From Alphaproteobacteria bacterium (GTDB lineage: Bacteria > Pseudomonadota > Alphaproteobacteria > SHVW01): a stretch of 41,365 nt of DNA. This document shows positions 1 through 8,723 of the stretch, piece by piece. The notes under the pieces are model-generated. The model ran no database searches. It was not told the origin of the DNA and was given only the letters and a program-made list of their open reading frames with translations. A program made the translations under genes and the position numbers. The DNA lies in assembly GCA_016869645.1 (NCBI GenBank), contig VGDO01000023.1, forward strand, positions 1-41,365, in the 5' to 3' direction. How positions within the stretch are numbered: position 1 is the first letter of the stretch; every line of letters begins with the position of its first letter.

Positions 1-110
1 TGCCAACTCCAAATGTCCCGCGAAACGCCTGAAACCAAGCGATCCTGCGGCTTTCGGCCATGCCTACCTCGTCAAATCACCCACTCGTTTTCCTGATGAG
101 CCCAAAAAAG

Positions 111-617
111 ATCAGGTTGACCGATATGCCGGGCATCCTGGTCGAAGCCGTGGTGACCACCGCCATGGTCGCGGGCATTATCGCGGTGTCGGGACCGATG
201 GGCTGGCTGCTTGCCTATCTGGCGTTCGACGACACGGCACTCGCGTTCGTCAAATCAGTCTCGCAAGACCCGATGATCATTTTGCTCGTACTTGCGGCGG
301 TCATGATCGTGCTGGGCACGTTCGTCGATTCGCTGATCGTGATGCTGGTATTCGCGCCCGTCGCAGTCCAGATCAGCACAGCCTATGCCATGGATCAGTA
401 CCAGGTTGGACTCGTCATGGTGATGTGCAGCCAGATTGGTGCCGTGTCCCCGCCGACGGCTCCTCTCCTGTTCGTCACAACCAGCATCGCCAAATGCAGA
501 ATTGACGAGACCAACCACTACGTCTGGCCGTTCCTTCTTGCGGAAATGCTGGTTCTGCTCCTGGTGATATTCGTCCCCGGGGTCTCCTCGTGGATTCCAA
601 ACTATTTCCTTCACTGA
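111..617 (+). pseudogene. TRAP transporter large permease (DctM-like), C-terminal remnant
   Basis: The encoded segment resembles only the C-terminal part of the DctM/SiaM large membrane subunit of TRAP transporters, which normally has about 430 residues; here about 170 match. Several hydrophobic segments are visible (TTAMVAGIIAVSG, MIILLVLAAVMIVLGTFVD, LLAEMLVLLLVIFVPG), together with the family-typical QIGAVSPPTAPLLFVTTSIA stretch near the C-terminus. An ATG at 60 keeps the frame open, but residues before about 111 do not look like the family, and an in-frame stop lies at 30-32. No other frame of the first 110 bases restores the missing half. I infer a truncated, non-functional gene or a junction with unrelated DNA. 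No small TRAP subunit or binding protein is visible nearby. Confidence 0.7.
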
Positions 618-749
618 CACGGCGACCGTTGCTGCATCAGCCGAAGCTCGTCTGGACGCGACGCTCGATTGTCGGTCGCGGGTCGAAGTCGGGCGCTGTC
701 GGGTCCGCGAAGCCGGTCTCGGCGCAAGATACGACAGACCATGCGGCAC

Positions 750-1295
750 TCAGATGCCGAGCCGGCGTAGCAGATCGGCGTATTCGCCAATCGTTCGCGT
801 GGGAGCACCCGCGACCTTCGCGCGATCGTCCCAACAACGCAGGCGCACCGCATCCTCGGCGTAGCGGTTGCCGCGAAAGGCCTCGACCTGCTCCTCGGCG
901 AGGCGTCCGCCCTGCAGCTCGAGACTGCGCACCGAGGCCGGCGACAGGATATCGAAATAGACCGGCTCGACGGTGCAGAGATAGCGCTTGGCGCCGACGT
1001 GCAAACGCACCGGCTCGGCGACGTCGAGACCGAACAAATCCTTGAGATAACCCGAGCCGATATCCTCGTGCTTGTCGTCCTTCTTTCGCGCTTTGGCCGG
1101 ATCGCGGTCCTGCCTGGCGAGTAGGTGGCCGACATCGTGCAGCAGCGCAGCCGCGACCAAGGCCGGTGCCGCACCTTCGGCCTCGGCGAGTGCGGCGCAC
1201 TGCAAGGCGTGCTGGGCCTGCGTCACGGCCTCGCGGCCGTACTGGGCGGCGCCCTCGGATTGATAGAGCGCGATCAGCTCGTCAATCTTGTCCAT
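750..1295 (-). CDS. PhnZ-like HD-domain oxygenase (phosphonate-degradation-associated HD protein)
   Basis: This 181-residue protein fits the HD-domain family associated with phosphonate degradation (phn-HD/PhnZ). PhnZ is a di-iron oxygenase that cleaves 2-amino-1-hydroxyethylphosphonate to glycine and phosphate. Visible candidate metal ligands are H29, H53-D54, H76, H99 and the aspartates of CWDD near the C-terminus. Y19 and E22 sit at the same spacing before H29 as the Tyr/Glu lid pair that I recall for PhnZ, and K103 follows H99 by four as in that enzyme. The segment EPVRLHVGAKRYLC is typical. ATG at 1295 has GGTGAG just upstream. It is monocistronic and divergent from the GTPase pair. No PhnY-type hydroxylase is in the window, so the substrate is inferred; a related HD oxygenase with another substrate is possible. 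A PhnW-like transaminase lies 9 kb away. Confidence 0.8.
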   Translation of the reverse strand: MDKIDELIALYQSEGAAQYGREAVTQAQHALQCAALAEAEGAAPALVAAALLHDVGHLLARQDRDPAKARKKDDKHEDIGSGYLKDLFGLDVAEPVRLHVGAKRYLCTVEPVYFDILSPASVRSLELQGGRLAEEQVEAFRGNRYAEDAVRLRCWDDRAKVAGAPTRTIGEYADLLRRLGI

Positions 1296-1475
1296 GTCTC
1301 ACCTCGACTCCGACCTCAGTCTAGCATGGTTCACGGTGGCTGCGGCGGCAGGGACCGCCACAGCGCGAGCCACGCCTGCGCTTGACCTGCGCCCCATCGC
1401 TTCCAATCTCCATGGGGTTGCTCAGCGCGAAACGTTCCGGCCGCGGTGGTTTGGGCAAGCTGGAGACGAGCCCAG

Positions 1476-2765
1476 ATGGGCAGCTCATGGTCCGATCCCC
1501 CCGGTTTGTGGCGCGGCAGTTGGTGGCGCGGTTTCGCGACGCGGGCCAGCCAGTATTTCTCGTTGTCGCCCGATAAGGTGGCGGCGGGTGCGGCCTCCGC
1601 GGCGGCGGCCGAGCAGGCGCGCCAGAGCGCCCAGCTCGAGGCGCCGGTCATCTGGCTCCTGGGCAAGGTCCAGTCCGGCAAATCCTCGATCATCCAGCGC
1701 CTGACCGGCGCGACCCAGGCCGAGATCGGCGAGGGATACCGTGCCAAGACGCGCACGGCGATGATCTTCGACTTTCCCGCCGAGGCGCCGCTGCTGCGCT
1801 TTCTCGACACGCGCGGGCTCGGAGAAACCGGCTACGACCCGGCCGAGGATCTGGCCGCCAGCGAAGCCAAGGCCAATCTGCTGATCGCCGTCATGCGCGC
1901 CGGCGATCCGAGCCAGCAACCGGTCATCGACGTGCTGCGGCGCGTCCGCGACAAACATCCGGACTGGCCGGTGATCGTGGCGCAGACCTGGCTGCATGCA
2001 CGTTACCCCGCCAAATTCACGCATCCCCTGCCCTATCCCTTCACGGGTCGGCCCGAGGATGCCGGCCTGCCAGGCGTGCCGGACGATCTCTCTCGTGCCT
2101 TGACGCATCAGCGCGGATCGTTCTCGGACATGCCGGGGACTGCGCCGATCCTCTTCGTGCCCATCGACTTCACGCGACCGGAGGACGGGTTGTCGCCCGC
2201 GGATTATGGCGTGGAGGCGCTGCTGTCGGCGATCGAGACGGCGGCTCCCGCCACGGTCCGGTCGCGGCTGTCGGCCTTGCGCGCGTCGGAGGGTGACGAT
2301 CTGAGCACCGCGGCACACGGACTGATCGTCGGCTTCTCCTTCGCTGCCGCCGGCGCGGACGTCGTGCCGGTCGTCGGCATGGTCGCGGTGCCGGGCATCC
2401 AGGGCGCGCTGCTCCATGCGCTCGCCGGTCGATTCGGTGTCGAGTGGAGCCGCGAGCACATACTCGCGTTCCTCAGCTCGCTCGGCACGCTGGCGCTGAC
2501 GCGCTACGGTCTCGGCTTCGGCCTGCGCCAGCTCGCCAAGCTGATCCCGGTCTACGGCCAGAGCGTCGGTGCCGCGGCGGCGGCGGCGGCCAGCTTCATC
2601 TTCACCTACGCGCTCGGCCGCGCGGCCTGCGTCTATCTCGCCGCGCGCCGCATCGGTCAGAAGCCGAAGGACGACGAGATCGTCGCCGCCTATGCCAAGG
2701 GATTGCGCGAAGCCTTCGACATCTTCAATCGCCGCAAGGTCGACGGCACGGGGAGCACGGTCTGA
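1476..2765 (+). CDS. P-loop GTPase with C-terminal DUF697-like membrane region
   Basis: About 429 residues if started at ATG 1476, which has GGAGACGAG 6-14 bases upstream; an in-frame GTG at 1446 would extend it but has no visible ribosome binding site. The P-loop is GKVQSGKSS and the G3 motif is DTRG. The usual G4 motif NKxD is missing: the matching strand reads VIVAQTWLHARY. After the GTPase domain come hydrophobic segments rich in Ala/Gly (HGLIVGFSFAAAGADVVPVV, and QSVGAAAAAAASFIFTYALG), resembling DUF697/YcjF-type membrane regions. The stop overlaps the next ATG (TGATG at 2763-2767), so the two GTPases are translationally coupled and probably act together at the inner membrane. The biological role is unknown; I give no gene symbol. 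Confidence 0.8.
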   Translation: MGSSWSDPPGLWRGSWWRGFATRASQYFSLSPDKVAAGAASAAAAEQARQSAQLEAPVIWLLGKVQSGKSSIIQRLTGATQAEIGEGYRAKTRTAMIFDFPAEAPLLRFLDTRGLGETGYDPAEDLAASEAKANLLIAVMRAGDPSQQPVIDVLRRVRDKHPDWPVIVAQTWLHARYPAKFTHPLPYPFTGRPEDAGLPGVPDDLSRALTHQRGSFSDMPGTAPILFVPIDFTRPEDGLSPADYGVEALLSAIETAAPATVRSRLSALRASEGDDLSTAAHGLIVGFSFAAAGADVVPVVGMVAVPGIQGALLHALAGRFGVEWSREHILAFLSSLGTLALTRYGLGFGLRQLAKLIPVYGQSVGAAAAAAASFIFTYALGRAACVYLAARRIGQKPKDDEIVAAYAKGLREAFDIFNRRKVDGTGSTV

Positions 2766-4282
2766 TGCTGCGCGAATTTCTCCGCACCCATTGGCGCGAG
2801 GTGGCGGCGGCCGCGCTGATGCTCCTGCCGCCGCTGCTGCTGATCCCGCTCGGCGCGCTGTGGCTCTGGCAACAGGGGCACGGGCTGTGGTTCCTGGCGC
2901 TCGGCCTGCTCGGCGCGATGCCGGCCGGCGTGCTGCTGTTAAGGCGGCGGCGCGGCACGTCGCACCTCGACAAGGCGAAGCCGATCGAAGCCGAGCCCCT
3001 TTGGCCGGAGCGCGAACGCCAGGCCTTCGCCGCGGTCGAGCGCTTGTGCGACGAGGTCGAGCCGATTTCGCTGGTCGATGCCGACCAGGCGTTTTCCGTG
3101 GCGCGCCGCACGGTCGAGCTCGTGGCACGTCACTATCGCCCCGACGCGGCCATGCCGCTCGCGGCTTTCACCATTCCGGAAGCGCTCCTCTTGTCGCAAC
3201 GCGTGTCGGCGCGACTGCGCCGCACCATCCTCGACATCGTGCCGCTGTCCGACCGGCTCACGCTCGCCGAGCTGATCTGGGCGTCGCGCACGGTCGGCAA
3301 GGTGTCGCCGCTGCTCGATCTGGGCCGCGTCGCCTACGACGCCTATCGCTCGGTGCGCCTGGTGGTCAATCCGGCGGGCGCCATCATGGGCGAGCTCGGC
3401 AAGATCATCTTCGACGCGACGAGCGACAAGGCGGCCGACTGGCTGCAGCGCCGCCTGACCCGGATCCTCGTGCTCGAGGTCGGCAAGTCCGCGATCGAGC
3501 TCTATTCGGGCCGGCTGAAGAGCGACGAGGTGGAGCTCGACCGGCGCGGCGCGACGATCGCGCGCGAAGGCGTGGCCGCCGCCGAGGCGCCGCCGCTGCG
3601 TGTTCTCATCGCGGGCCAGGTCAATGCCGGCAAGTCGAGCCTGCTGAACGCGCTGGCGCGCGAGGCGCATGCACCGGTCTCGCCCTTGCCGGGTCCCGCG
3701 GGTTTTCGCTGTTTCGAGGCCAAGGATCCCGACGGCCGGGTCTTCGTGCTGGTGGATGCGCCGGGGCTCGGCGCCGCGCATGAATCGGTTTCAGCCCTGC
3801 TCGAGGAAGCGCGCAAAGCCGATATCGTGCTGTGGGCCGTCGCGGCAAACCAGGCCGCACTCGACATCGATGCCGCCGGCATGAAAGCCTTTCGCGACTG
3901 GTTCGCCGCGCGGCCGGACCTCAATCGTCCGCCGCTGCTCTGCGTGATGACGCACATCGATCAGCTCAGCCCCTTCTCCGAATGGCAGCCGCCCTACGAC
4001 ATCGCCGATCCGGCACGGCCGAAAGCACGGGCCATTCGCGGTGCCGCGGAGACGATCGCCAAGGATCTCGCGATCGAGGTCGAGGCGGTCGTGCCGGTCT
4101 GCCTCAGCCCGGAGCGCGGCCTCTACAATCTCGACGCCCTGTGGGCGCGGCTGGCCGCCTGCCTGTCGGCGGCGCGCTACGCGCAGCTCGCGCGCAGCCA
4201 TGCAGCGTCGGGCAAGGCAGGCTGGTGGAGCGAGGCCGGCCGCCTCTATCGGGCGGGACGAACCCTGTTCAGGAACGCGTGA
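2765..4282 (+). CDS. Membrane-anchored GTPase, second of a coupled pair
   Basis: This 505-residue protein starts with two likely N-terminal membrane segments (AAALMLLPPLLLIPLGALWL and FLALGLLGAMPAGVLLL) followed by a basic RRRRG stretch, which predicts a cytoplasmic remainder. A helical region of some 230 residues precedes a C-terminal GTPase domain: P-loop GQVNAGKSS, G3 DAPG, and G4 THID in CVMTHIDQL. The start overlaps the stop of the upstream GTPase gene by one base, so expression is coupled. The pairing of a GTPase with DUF697-like membrane region and this anchored GTPase recalls conserved YcjX/YcjF-like or dynamin-like pairs of unknown function. It belongs to the Era/TrmE-like P-loop GTPases broadly. 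I do not recognise a specific characterised ortholog. Confidence 0.8.
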   Translation: MLREFLRTHWREVAAAALMLLPPLLLIPLGALWLWQQGHGLWFLALGLLGAMPAGVLLLRRRRGTSHLDKAKPIEAEPLWPERERQAFAAVERLCDEVEPISLVDADQAFSVARRTVELVARHYRPDAAMPLAAFTIPEALLLSQRVSARLRRTILDIVPLSDRLTLAELIWASRTVGKVSPLLDLGRVAYDAYRSVRLVVNPAGAIMGELGKIIFDATSDKAADWLQRRLTRILVLEVGKSAIELYSGRLKSDEVELDRRGATIAREGVAAAEAPPLRVLIAGQVNAGKSSLLNALAREAHAPVSPLPGPAGFRCFEAKDPDGRVFVLVDAPGLGAAHESVSALLEEARKADIVLWAVAANQAALDIDAAGMKAFRDWFAARPDLNRPPLLCVMTHIDQLSPFSEWQPPYDIADPARPKARAIRGAAETIAKDLAIEVEAVVPVCLSPERGLYNLDALWARLAACLSAARYAQLARSHAASGKAGWWSEAGRLYRAGRTLFRNA

Positions 4283-4292
4283 GCAGCGCGTC

Positions 4293-5318
4293 TCAGCCGC
4301 GTTTCCAGCGCTTGCGCCGCTTGGCCCATCTCGGCTGGTCGCAGATGTGGCCGAGGAATTCGATCACCGTGTGCACGCCGAGATACGACGTGATGCCGGT
4401 GCCGACATCGAGCTGCGGATTGACCTCGACGAAGTCGAAGCCGATCACGTCGACGCGCTCGGCCAGTGCCTTGAGAGAATCGCGCAGCTCGGCATAGGTC
4501 ATGCCGTTCGGCTCGGCGGAGACGCAACCCGGGCAAAGCGAGATGTCCAGCACGTCGACGTCGATGCTGACGTAGCAGGGCGCCTCGGCCGGAACCAATT
4601 TCGCGAGACCCTTCGGGCCCATCTTGTGGAATTCCGGCATGGTGATGACGCGGTTGCCGTCGTTGATCGAGTCTTCGACCATGTCGGCCGACTCGCGCAG
4701 GCTGCGGATGCCGACCTGGGTCAGGCTCCTGACGTGCTTCATCGGCTTGATGTGCCGGAATGGGTGCTGGTTGGTGAAGCGCAGATCGTGGACGAAGGGC
4801 GCATAATCGGTGTGCGCGTCGAAATGCATGACGTGAAGGGCCTTGTCGAAGGCCCGCACCACCGGGTAGGTCACGGAATGGTCGCCGCCGAGCATGACCG
4901 GCATGGCGCCGCGATCGAGGATGGCGCGCGCCATGTCAGTCGCGAGATCGAAGGTCTTCTCGACATTGGTCGGGAGGATGTCGGCGTCGCCGCAATCGGC
5001 GATCAGCCCATTGGCCATCTCGTATTCGAGGTACTGGCGCCGGTTTTCGGGATTGTAGAAGCCCTTGCGGCCGCTGCCGACGAAGCGCAGCGAATGCTCG
5101 CGCAGCGCGCGCGGGCCCATGCGAGATCCGGCGAGGTAGGGTGAGCCTTCGTCGAACGGAATGCCGAAGACGGCGATGGCCGCATCCAGCGTGTCGAGAT
5201 CTTCGCAGATCTTGGAGCGCAGGAAGGACGGGATGCCGACGAAGGGACGGTTGAGGCGGGGTTCCTTTGCGCTGCCGCGCTTCGCCCGCACATTGCTTGC
5301 CATGGATACCCCCGCCAT
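4293..5318 (-). CDS. Agmatinase/ureohydrolase family protein
   Basis: This 341-residue protein belongs to the arginase/agmatinase/formiminoglutamase superfamily, binuclear manganese enzymes that release urea or a related product from guanidino compounds. The metal ligands are clear: H147 in GGDHS, D167, H169 and D171 in DAHTD, and D253 and D255 in SIDVDVLD. The loop after the last motif reads CPGCVSAEPNGM where agmatinases usually have an APGTG-type sequence, so specificity may differ from agmatine. The C-terminus is unusually basic (RWAKRRKRWKRG). The start at 5318 may be slightly long; a second Met lies at residue 6. It converges tail to tail with the GTPase operon (10 bases apart) and diverges from the C39-like gene. 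Agmatinase, guanidinopropionase and guanidinobutyrase are all possible. Confidence 0.85.
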   Translation of the reverse strand: MAGVSMASNVRAKRGSAKEPRLNRPFVGIPSFLRSKICEDLDTLDAAIAVFGIPFDEGSPYLAGSRMGPRALREHSLRFVGSGRKGFYNPENRRQYLEYEMANGLIADCGDADILPTNVEKTFDLATDMARAILDRGAMPVMLGGDHSVTYPVVRAFDKALHVMHFDAHTDYAPFVHDLRFTNQHPFRHIKPMKHVRSLTQVGIRSLRESADMVEDSINDGNRVITMPEFHKMGPKGLAKLVPAEAPCYVSIDVDVLDISLCPGCVSAEPNGMTYAELRDSLKALAERVDVIGFDFVEVNPQLDVGTGITSYLGVHTVIEFLGHICDQPRWAKRRKRWKRG

Positions 5319-5408
5319 TTCAGCTTGCCGACGCTGTCAGTTCACGGTAGCGGCGGCTGACCTCATCTGCAATTGGCAAAACCCGCGAGAGTCCGCAGAC
5401 TCGGTCCC

Positions 5409-6374
5409 GTGAAACATCACGTCATCACCTCCCGCGACGGCCCCTGGTGCGGCTACGCCGACTCCGCCGCCATGCTGCTGAGCGCGATCGGCGAGCATGT
5501 CCCCGCCGGCAGGATCGAGGCGCTGACCGGCATGGGCTTCGGCGCCTTTGCGTCGCGGCGCGGCATGCCCTTCTTCAGCGGGCTGACCAGCGAGCCGGAT
5601 ATCGGCATCAGCAAGGCGATGGACATCCTCGGTTTTTCGTTCGACGAGTGGGCGTGCGCGAAGGGCGATGCGACGGATCCGTTCGAACGTCTGGCGACGG
5701 CGCTGGAGCACTCTCCGGCCGTCATCGGGCCCGTGGACATGGCGCACCTCGTCTACAACCCCGTCCGCCCCCAGGTTGAGGGCAACGATCACTATGTGCT
5801 GATTCTGGGCCTGGATGGCGACGAGGTGCACCTGCACGACCCGGCCGGCTATGCCCATGCGATAATCGACAGGGCGTCGTTGGAGCGCGCCTGGCGCGCC
5901 GATTCGATCAGCTACAAGCGCGGCTTCTACCGCTTGTGGAGCAATCCACGGCGTGTGAGCCTGCCATCCGCCGATGACATCTATCGTAAAGCGATGTCAT
6001 TTTTCGTGATGCTGTACCACGAGGCGGAGGAACGCTCACAGCGGCTCAACCGTCCGATCGACAAGCAGGCGATCCTGGCCTTGGCCGCATTGGTCGGCGA
6101 AGCGCGGCTGACCGACCAGCAGATCGGACATCTGACGCAGCTCGTCCTCCCCTTTGGCGTCAAGCGGGCGCTGGACTACGTGCTGTTCTTCAAGGACCGG
6201 CACAAGAGGCTGAGCGCGCTCATGCAAGAGAAGGGTGAAGCTCTCGGCCGCTGCCAGTCGCTCATAATGCGTCAAGATTGGGCCGACGCAGGCGCAATCC
6301 TCACGCAGCTCGCGTCCCTCGAAGAGGCGATCAAGACCGAGGTGCTCGCCACGGCAGTCAGTGGCTCGAAATGA
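5409..6374 (+). CDS. C39/BtrH-like papain-fold protein
   Basis: Using GTG at 5409 gives 321 residues; a TTG at 5373 is in frame but adds an uncharacteristic tail. The N-terminal 150 residues look like a C39-peptidase or BtrH-N-like papain fold. A Cys-His-Asp set is visible at C14 (GPWCGYADSAAML), H128 (EGNDHYVLILG) and D144 (VHLHDPAGY), in the order and local context of C39 catalytic residues. The C-terminal 150 residues are mostly helical with no recognised domain. There is no signal peptide or membrane segment and no ABC transporter beside it, so it is not the usual bacteriocin-processing arrangement. BtrH-type proteins are acyltransferases in butirosin assembly, so hydrolase or acyl-transfer chemistry are both possible. 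Specific function is unknown. Confidence 0.6.
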   Translation: MKHHVITSRDGPWCGYADSAAMLLSAIGEHVPAGRIEALTGMGFGAFASRRGMPFFSGLTSEPDIGISKAMDILGFSFDEWACAKGDATDPFERLATALEHSPAVIGPVDMAHLVYNPVRPQVEGNDHYVLILGLDGDEVHLHDPAGYAHAIIDRASLERAWRADSISYKRGFYRLWSNPRRVSLPSADDIYRKAMSFFVMLYHEAEERSQRLNRPIDKQAILALAALVGEARLTDQQIGHLTQLVLPFGVKRALDYVLFFKDRHKRLSALMQEKGEALGRCQSLIMRQDWADAGAILTQLASLEEAIKTEVLATAVSGSK

Positions 6375-6468
6375 GCTTCGGCAGCCGATGTGTTCAGCCG
6401 GATTGACAGATCGTGTCCAGGCTTCGAAGCTCGCCCCGGCGCCGGGCCGGCGCAGGAAGTGAACGATC

Positions 6469-7419
6469 ATGAATGAAACGCGTGCCGTCGACGTGCTAGA
6501 CCCGCAAATGCGCAGGGTGTTCGACAAGCTCGTCGAGCTCGGCCGCGGCCAGCCCAATCGCTGGAGCGTGCCGATCGAAACCGCGCGCCAGATGATGCTC
6601 GACGGCTGCGGGCCGTGGCTCACAGATTCGCCGGCGCTGCATGCGATCGAGAACCGGGCCGTCGACGGACCATTTCGCCCCGTTCCCATCCGCATCTACC
6701 GGCCCACGGTTGCGGCGCGCGCAGCGCTTCTCTACTTTCACGGCGGCGGCTGGGCGCTCGGCAGCCCCGACACCCATGATGAGGTGATGCGCCGCCTGGC
6801 GCTCGCGAGCGGCCATGTGGTCGTGGGCGTCGACTATGCCAAGGCGCCGGAGTGGAAATTCCCGAAGCCGGTCGACGAATCCATCGCGGTGATCGCCACG
6901 ATCGCACGACAGGCCGACGCGCTCGGCATCGACGCGAGGCGACTCACCTTCGGGGGCGATTCGGCGGGCGCCAACATCGTGGTTGCCGCCGCCCAGGCGC
7001 ACAAATCGCTGTCCCCCGGCCTGCTCAAGGCCGGAGTCCTCTTCTATGGCGTCTACGACACGGACCTCGACACCGCTTCGTATTTCCAGCTCGGCGATGG
7101 AAGGTTCGGCCTGACGCGCGACGACATGGACCGGTACATCGCGCTCTATGTCGAGAACAACGATCAGCGGCGCGATCCGCGCCTGGCGGTGGTCAATTCC
7201 GACCTGCGCGGCCTGCCGCCGCTCGGCATCTACGCCGCCGGCGCCGATCCTCTGCTCGACGATTCGACGAGGTTCGCCGCCGCCCTGGCCCTGGCAAAGG
7301 TTCCTTACGAATCCGTCGTCTACGATGGGCTCTGTCATGGCTTTCTGCGCTACGCCGCCGACATCGACCGGGCCCAGCAGGCGATCGACCGCGCCGCTGC
7401 CTTCCTGAGGGCACACTGA
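6469..7419 (+). CDS. Alpha/beta hydrolase, HSL-type esterase family
   Basis: The 316-residue protein has the hallmarks of the hormone-sensitive-lipase (bacterial type IV) esterase group: oxyanion-hole motif HGGGW at residues 91-95, nucleophile S165 in GDSAG, acid D260 in GADPLLDD and H290 in CHGFL. It has no signal peptide, so it is cytoplasmic and probably hydrolyses small esters or carbamates. The ribosome binding site AGGAAGTGAACGATC precedes ATG 6469. The stop overlaps the ATG of the FAD oxidoreductase gene (TGATG at 7417-7421), pointing to coupled expression and a shared pathway in which an ester or amide is split before oxidation of the released amine. The natural substrate cannot be read from the sequence. 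Confidence 0.88.
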   Translation: MNETRAVDVLDPQMRRVFDKLVELGRGQPNRWSVPIETARQMMLDGCGPWLTDSPALHAIENRAVDGPFRPVPIRIYRPTVAARAALLYFHGGGWALGSPDTHDEVMRRLALASGHVVVGVDYAKAPEWKFPKPVDESIAVIATIARQADALGIDARRLTFGGDSAGANIVVAAAQAHKSLSPGLLKAGVLFYGVYDTDLDTASYFQLGDGRFGLTRDDMDRYIALYVENNDQRRDPRLAVVNSDLRGLPPLGIYAAGADPLLDDSTRFAAALALAKVPYESVVYDGLCHGFLRYAADIDRAQQAIDRAAAFLRAH

Positions 7420-8720
7420 TGGCGGCCGACACTATCTTCGCCTCCGGCTTCAAGCCCCTCCCGTTCTGGTGGGAGGACTTCGCGCCGACCACCGAGGGCA
7501 GCACGGCGCCGCCCGACAGCGCCGATGTCGTCGTCGTCGGGTCGGGCTATGGCGGCCTGTCGGCCGCGCTCGAGCTCAAGCGCAGCGGCGTCGACGCCAT
7601 CGTGCTCGAGGCCGAGAAGTTCGGCCAGGGCGCCAGCACCCGCAATGGCGGCGCCATCAGCGGCGGCGTCAATGTCGGCAAGGGCATTTCGGGCCGCGAG
7701 CAGGCGGCCCTGGAAATGCTCTCTGACGGCGCGGAGTCGATGCGCCACCTCGAGACGATCATCGCCCGCGAGGCGATCGACTGCCGCTATCGCCATGCCG
7801 GCCGCTTCGTCGGCGCCTGGACGCCCGACCACTACGACGCGCTCGCCAAGAAGGTCGAGACCCTCAACCAGAACACGGATTCGGGCGCGCGCATGGTGCC
7901 GCGCGAGCGCCAGCGCGAGGAGATCGGCAGCGATTTCTACTACGGCGGCATGGTCGTCGAGCGCGCGGCACAACTCCATCCCGCGCTCTACTACAAGGGC
8001 CTGCTGGCCGCCGTGCGCAGGGCGGGCGTCAGGATGTCAGCCGGCATCAAGGTCGAGCGCATAAGGCGCGAGGCCGACGGTTTCGCGGTCGAAACCTCGC
8101 AAGGTCCGATCCGCGCGCGCCACGTCGCGATCGCGACCAATGGCTACACCGGCGAGGCGACGCCGCAGCTGCGCCGCCGCCTGGTGCCGGTGGCGAGCCA
8201 CATCATCGCGACCGAGGAGCTGCCCGAGGATCTCGCCCACGGCCTCAACCCGAAATGGCGCTCGCTCTCCAACACCTGCCGCATCCTCTGCTACTACCGG
8301 CTGTCGCCCGACGGGCGGCGCATGATCTTCGGCGGGCGCGCACGCTTCACGCCGGTCGATCCGACCGTGAGCAGCCGCATCCTCCACCGCTTCATGACCG
8401 ACCGGTTCCCGCAGCTCAAGGGCGTCAAGCTCACCCATGCCTGGAACGGCAACGTCGCCTTCACCTTCGACGGCGCGCCGCACATGGGCGTGATGGATGG
8501 CTTGCATTATGCGCTCGGCTGCAACGGCAGCGGCGTCGCCATGCTGAGCTATCTGGGATACCAGACCGCGCGCAAGATCGTCGGTGGCAGCAACCGCGTC
8601 TGCGCATTCGACCGCGCGGAATTTCCGACCGCGCCCTTCTACACGGGAAATCCCTGGTTCCTGCCGATCGTCGGCGGCTGGTACCGGCTGCGCGACCGCT
8701 GGGAGAGATGGCGCGCCTGA
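7419..8720 (+). CDS. FAD-dependent amine oxidoreductase (DAO/OrdL-like)
   Basis: A 433-residue DAO-superfamily flavoprotein. The N-terminal FWWED leads into the dinucleotide-binding motif GSGYGG from residue 41, and the STRNGGAISGG stretch follows, as in OrdL/PuuB-like amine oxidoreductases. The C-terminal flavin contact region reads YALGCNGSGVAMLSYLG. Such enzymes oxidise secondary or primary amines to imines and aldehydes. FAD oxidoreductases of this class have been reported as recurrent members of 2-aminoethylphosphonate gene clusters acting on N-methylated aminoethylphosphonate; whether this one does is inference from the PhnW-like gene convergent with it (3 bases separate this gene from the GNAT gene end). 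It is translationally coupled to the upstream esterase. Gamma-glutamylputrescine or sarcosine-type substrates are alternatives. Confidence 0.85.
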   Translation: MAADTIFASGFKPLPFWWEDFAPTTEGSTAPPDSADVVVVGSGYGGLSAALELKRSGVDAIVLEAEKFGQGASTRNGGAISGGVNVGKGISGREQAALEMLSDGAESMRHLETIIAREAIDCRYRHAGRFVGAWTPDHYDALAKKVETLNQNTDSGARMVPRERQREEIGSDFYYGGMVVERAAQLHPALYYKGLLAAVRRAGVRMSAGIKVERIRREADGFAVETSQGPIRARHVAIATNGYTGEATPQLRRRLVPVASHIIATEELPEDLAHGLNPKWRSLSNTCRILCYYRLSPDGRRMIFGGRARFTPVDPTVSSRILHRFMTDRFPQLKGVKLTHAWNGNVAFTFDGAPHMGVMDGLHYALGCNGSGVAMLSYLGYQTARKIVGGSNRVCAFDRAEFPTAPFYTGNPWFLPIVGGWYRLRDRWERWRA

Positions 8721-8723
8721 ATC

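Noticed and set aside
1485..3128. 547-codon minus-strand open frame opposite the two GTPases
   Set aside because: Low-complexity Arg-rich translation and overlap with two coupled GTPase genes having P-loops.
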